From contig NZ_JPFK01000002.1 in the NCBI RefSeq assembly GCF_000733475.1, positions 137,501 to 201,500 on the forward strand: DNA of 64,000 bases, read 5' to 3'. Of the stretch, positions 61,615 to 64,000 are shown piece by piece (positions within the stretch are counted from its first letter, which is position 1; every line of letters begins with the position of its first letter). A program made the translations under genes and the position numbers. The DNA is from Mangrovimonas yunxiaonensis. GTDB taxonomy: Bacteria; Bacteroidota; Bacteroidia; Flavobacteriales; Flavobacteriaceae. The notes under the pieces were generated by a model, which saw only the letters and a program-made list of their open reading frames with translations, searched no databases and was not told where the DNA came from.

Positions 61615-61677
61615 CGTTACAAAACTATTGAAAATAGTACTTACTCCTAAATATTCCTTGTTAATAAATTTTTTATT

Positions 61678-61974
61678 ATGATTAATGCCGCTGATCTTGT
61701 AGATAATGACTTTTTACGCCAGTTTGAATTAAAAGTCGACGACCATTTAGCCAAAATTGAATACTCGCTCCAAGAACGAAAAATATTTTTAACAAAACTC
61801 GTTATCCCCGAAGAGATTAATTCTACTAAATTTCAAAGTGATTTTATAACTGTTGTATTTGGCCATATCGAAGAACGCAATTTAAGTGTTGTTCCTACAA
61901 GCCCAGAAATCGCAAAATTCATACGAAAAAACAAACGTTACAAAAGCATGCTTCCTGTTGGGGTAAGAATTTAA
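61678..61974 (+). CDS. Small GNAT-like N-acetyltransferase domain protein
   Basis: A 98-residue protein matching the short YjdJ/Gcn5-related fold: an N-terminal beta-hairpin (DDHLAKIEYSLQERKIFL, TKLVIPEEI) and the C-terminal LSVVPTSPEIAKFIRKNKRY, which resembles the usual 'P.C..v..yi..h..y' ending with Cys replaced by Ser. The acetyl-CoA loop is degenerate (STKFQSDFITVVFGHI), so activity is uncertain. Confidence 0.7.
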   Translation: MINAADLVDNDFLRQFELKVDDHLAKIEYSLQERKIFLTKLVIPEEINSTKFQSDFITVVFGHIEERNLSVVPTSPEIAKFIRKNKRYKSMLPVGVRI

Positions 61975-61989
61975 CCACTGAAAAAAACA

Positions 61990-62526
61990 CTATTCTTCAC
62001 TCCGCCTTTTGGTGTAGATTTTTGTTAGGTGCCTTGTTTCCAACACATGGTCATCATCATCTTCATCTGAAGCATATACCGCTACAGCATCTTCAAATAC
62101 AGCAATTAAAACACCGTTATCCAACACCAACTCCCTAGCATCTGAATATACAATAACTCCGTTGTTAAACTCGAAAGAGGTTGCTAGTCCTACATGCCCC
62201 TCATCGTCGCAAGAAGCGTTAATGCTGTAATTTTCTTCGTCATCTTTTGTAATGCTATATTCTGGATTGTAAACATTGTTAAACGATAAAACCCCTGTGT
62301 TTTCTATTAGCAAAACTTCGTGGTTGTCGCATGCCAGTTCAGCAATTAGGTTTTCATTGTAGGCGCCATCTCCATCAGCATCAAACCCAATCCCTACAGA
62401 CCACGAGTGCAGCTCCCATTCGCCATAAATAGCATCTGTTTTCGCTAGAACAACATCATCTTTGTCTTCACAACTAAAAACAAACCCCAAGGCCAAACAA
62501 GCCACCCCGTACAATACATTTTTCAT
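61990..62526 (-). CDS. Lipoprotein with lipocalin-like character
   Basis: A 178-residue lipoprotein (GFVFSCEDKDD, Cys near residue 19). The body has the alternating pattern of a lipocalin-like barrel: IYGEWELHSWSVGIGFD, GVLSFNNVYN and RHLTKIYTKR. The acidic segment DEDDDDH is unusual. It has no recognised partner. Followed by the mtaB gene on the same strand with an 84-base gap. Confidence 0.7.
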   Translation of the reverse strand: MKNVLYGVACLALGFVFSCEDKDDVVLAKTDAIYGEWELHSWSVGIGFDADGDGAYNENLIAELACDNHEVLLIENTGVLSFNNVYNPEYSITKDDEENYSINASCDDEGHVGLATSFEFNNGVIVYSDARELVLDNGVLIAVFEDAVAVYASDEDDDDHVLETRHLTKIYTKRRSEE

Positions 62527-62610
62527 GTTAAGAAATTAGCTTATAAAGCTACAAAACCCCTTAAAGTTTTTAATAAAATATAGATTAACGGCTTAAATAT
62601 TGGATGAAGC

Positions 62611-63939
62611 TTAATTCGCACATACTTCGGCAAATTCAAACCTAACCAACCCATCCTCATCTATTTTGGTAAGCGTTACCTGCTGAAGGGTGTTAACCAG
62701 CGCTGGATCCCAAGGGGCTTTTACCTTAACGTAGTTTTCGGTAAACCCATGAATGTATCCTTCTTTATTTTCGCCTTCAAACAAAACGGTTCGATTGGTC
62801 CCTATTTGGCTTTCGTAAAATGAACGGCGCTTTTTAACCGATAGACCTCTTAACATTTTGCTGCGCTTTGTTCGTACTTTTTTGGGTACCACACCTTCCA
62901 TGTTGGCGGCTTCTGTATTATCGCGCTCGGAGTATGTAAATACGTGAAGGTAGGACACATCCAATTCATTCAGAAAATTGTAGGTTTCTAAAAAATGGGC
63001 ATCGGTTTCGCCAGGAAAGCCAACAATAACATCAACTCCAATACAAGCATGTGGCATAACTTCGCGTACCTTGGCAACCCGATCTACATAAAGCTCACGC
63101 ATGTAACGGCGTTTCATTTTCTTTAAAACATCGTTGCTACCACTTTGCAGGGGAATGTGAAAATGCGGTACAAATGCTCTGGATTTCGACACCAAGTCTA
63201 TAGTATCATTTTTTAGCAAGTTAGGCTCTATAGAAGAAATACGAAGGCGCTCGATGCCTTCAACTTTATCCAACTCGGTCACCAAATCCAAAAACGTGTG
63301 TTCGTGTTTTTTGTTACCAAACTCGCCCTTACCATAATCACCAATATTAACGCCTGTTAATACAATTTCCTTTATGCCTTGCTCTGATATTGCCTTGGCA
63401 TTTTGCAGAACATTGTCCATGGTATCGCTACGCGAAATGCCTCGTGCCAAAGGAATGGTACAATACGTGCATTTGTAATCGCAACCATCCTGAACTTTTA
63501 AAAACGCCCGGGTTCTGTCGCCAATAGAGTAGCTTCCCACGTAAAAATCGGCTTCATCGATTTCGCAGGAATGCACTTCGCCCATGTCGTTCTTGGTCAA
63601 GTCGTTTAAATAATCGGTAATCTTAAATTTTTCTGTTGCACCAAGCACCAAATCTACACCGTTAACATCGGCCAGTTCTTGCGGCTTAAGTTGAGCGTAA
63701 CAGCCAATGGCCGCAACAAAGGCTTTGGGATTTGCCTTTTGTGCCTGCTTAACTATGGTTTTAAAACGCTTGTCGGCATTTTCTGTTACCGAGCAGGTAT
63801 TAATCACATAAACATCTGCATGTTCAGAAAAACTTACGCGATCAAACCCTTCGTTAATAAAGCTTCTGGCGATGGTTGATGTCTCTGAAAAATTAAGCTT
63901 ACAACCTAAGGTATAAAATGCGACCTTTTTACGTTCCAT
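62611..63939 (-). CDS. mtaB: tRNA t6A37 methylthiotransferase
   Basis: Radical SAM enzyme that converts t6A37 to ms2t6A37. The UPF0004 N-terminal domain supplies three Cys (LGCKLNFSE, NTCSVTENAD, GCYAQLKP). The radical SAM core has CDYKCTYCTIPLARG (CxxxCxxC), and a C-terminal TRAM domain follows (RTVLFEGENKEGYIHGFTEN in part). The 442-residue length agrees with MtaB. The frame continues to 63951; ATG 63937-63939 (MERKKVAFYTLGC) is the usual start. Confidence 0.94.
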   Translation of the reverse strand: MERKKVAFYTLGCKLNFSETSTIARSFINEGFDRVSFSEHADVYVINTCSVTENADKRFKTIVKQAQKANPKAFVAAIGCYAQLKPQELADVNGVDLVLGATEKFKITDYLNDLTKNDMGEVHSCEIDEADFYVGSYSIGDRTRAFLKVQDGCDYKCTYCTIPLARGISRSDTMDNVLQNAKAISEQGIKEIVLTGVNIGDYGKGEFGNKKHEHTFLDLVTELDKVEGIERLRISSIEPNLLKNDTIDLVSKSRAFVPHFHIPLQSGSNDVLKKMKRRYMRELYVDRVAKVREVMPHACIGVDVIVGFPGETDAHFLETYNFLNELDVSYLHVFTYSERDNTEAANMEGVVPKKVRTKRSKMLRGLSVKKRRSFYESQIGTNRTVLFEGENKEGYIHGFTENYVKVKAPWDPALVNTLQQVTLTKIDEDGLVRFEFAEVCAN

Positions 63940-64000
63940 ATTTATATTCACAAACTTGTTTTAAGACAGGTTAAAATTTATCTTTACCATAAGAAATGGC

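Noticed and set aside
1-64000. CRISPR arrays, insertion sequences, prophage
   Set aside because: No spaced repeat arrays, transposases, integrases or phage structural genes were seen in the window.

Overview
The window is 64 kb of chromosome from a member of the Bacteroidota, most likely a Flavobacteriaceae. Evidence for this is the run of Bacteroidota-type -7 promoter elements (TAnnTTTG), the near absence of Shine-Dalgarno sequences, the split transketolase, a GldI-like FKBP lipoprotein, DUF4252 proteins, a BtuG-like surface propeller beside a BtuB receptor, and many short lipoproteins with a Cys directly after the signal peptide. The genus cannot be settled from the sequence alone. Most of the window is ordinary core genome; one stretch (about 48.04-50.79 kb) is clearly accessory.

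Layout. 0-3.1 kb: translation operon thrS (cut by the window edge), infC (apparent AUA start), rpmI, rplT, then a terminator. 3.2-16.9 kb: an exported propeller-amidohydrolase, YjbQ, a secreted protein usually mislabelled asparagine synthetase B, a sulfotransferase/class-IV aminotransferase pair, an AI-2E-type permease, dnaB, accA, and an EamA/LptG/tgt operon. 17.1-26.7 kb: split transketolase, an outer-membrane barrel, an FKBP lipoprotein with calcium-type repeats, S4-domain protein, PRTase, aroK, tRNA-Lys and tRNA-Leu, a TlpA-like thioredoxin, aconitase. 26.9-35.7 kb: an acyltransferase, MoxR, three SurA/parvulin-family genes in a row, a glycosyltransferase and a haem-binding protein. 35.7-41.7 kb: purB and neighbours, an ECF sigma / membrane protein / DUF4252 operon, an S41 protease. 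41.7-48.0 kb: a vitamin B12 uptake locus, with a cobalamin riboswitch driving btuB-btuG-like genes on the minus strand and divergent btuF-btuC-btuD-like genes on the plus strand. 50.8-64 kb: rmuC, a thioesterase, satD-DUF3307, carB, rpmH, cls, a lytic transglycosylase, mtaB and others.

The most interesting region lies between btuD and rmuC. A single, visibly A/T-rich reverse transcriptase gene (catalytic YSDD) of the 'unknown group'/defence-associated class, most like DRT2 (UG2) by motif pattern, is preceded by about 460 bases with no conventional gene. That leader contains several stem-loops, including a long nested hairpin around a 14-base palindrome, and about 220 bases in which one frame on each strand is free of stop codons. 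This is what one would expect of a DRT2-type system, where an upstream non-coding RNA is copied into concatemeric cDNA that becomes an almost endless reading frame (neo). The family call and the neo hypothesis are inference and are marked as such.

Other points worth attention: a tandem 28-bp repeat directly in front of satD, whose product ends in a helix-turn-helix; a tRNA-guanine transglycosylase lacking the three canonical zinc cysteines; a CarB that ends before the allosteric MGS domain; and several genes whose start codons are decided by promoter positions.
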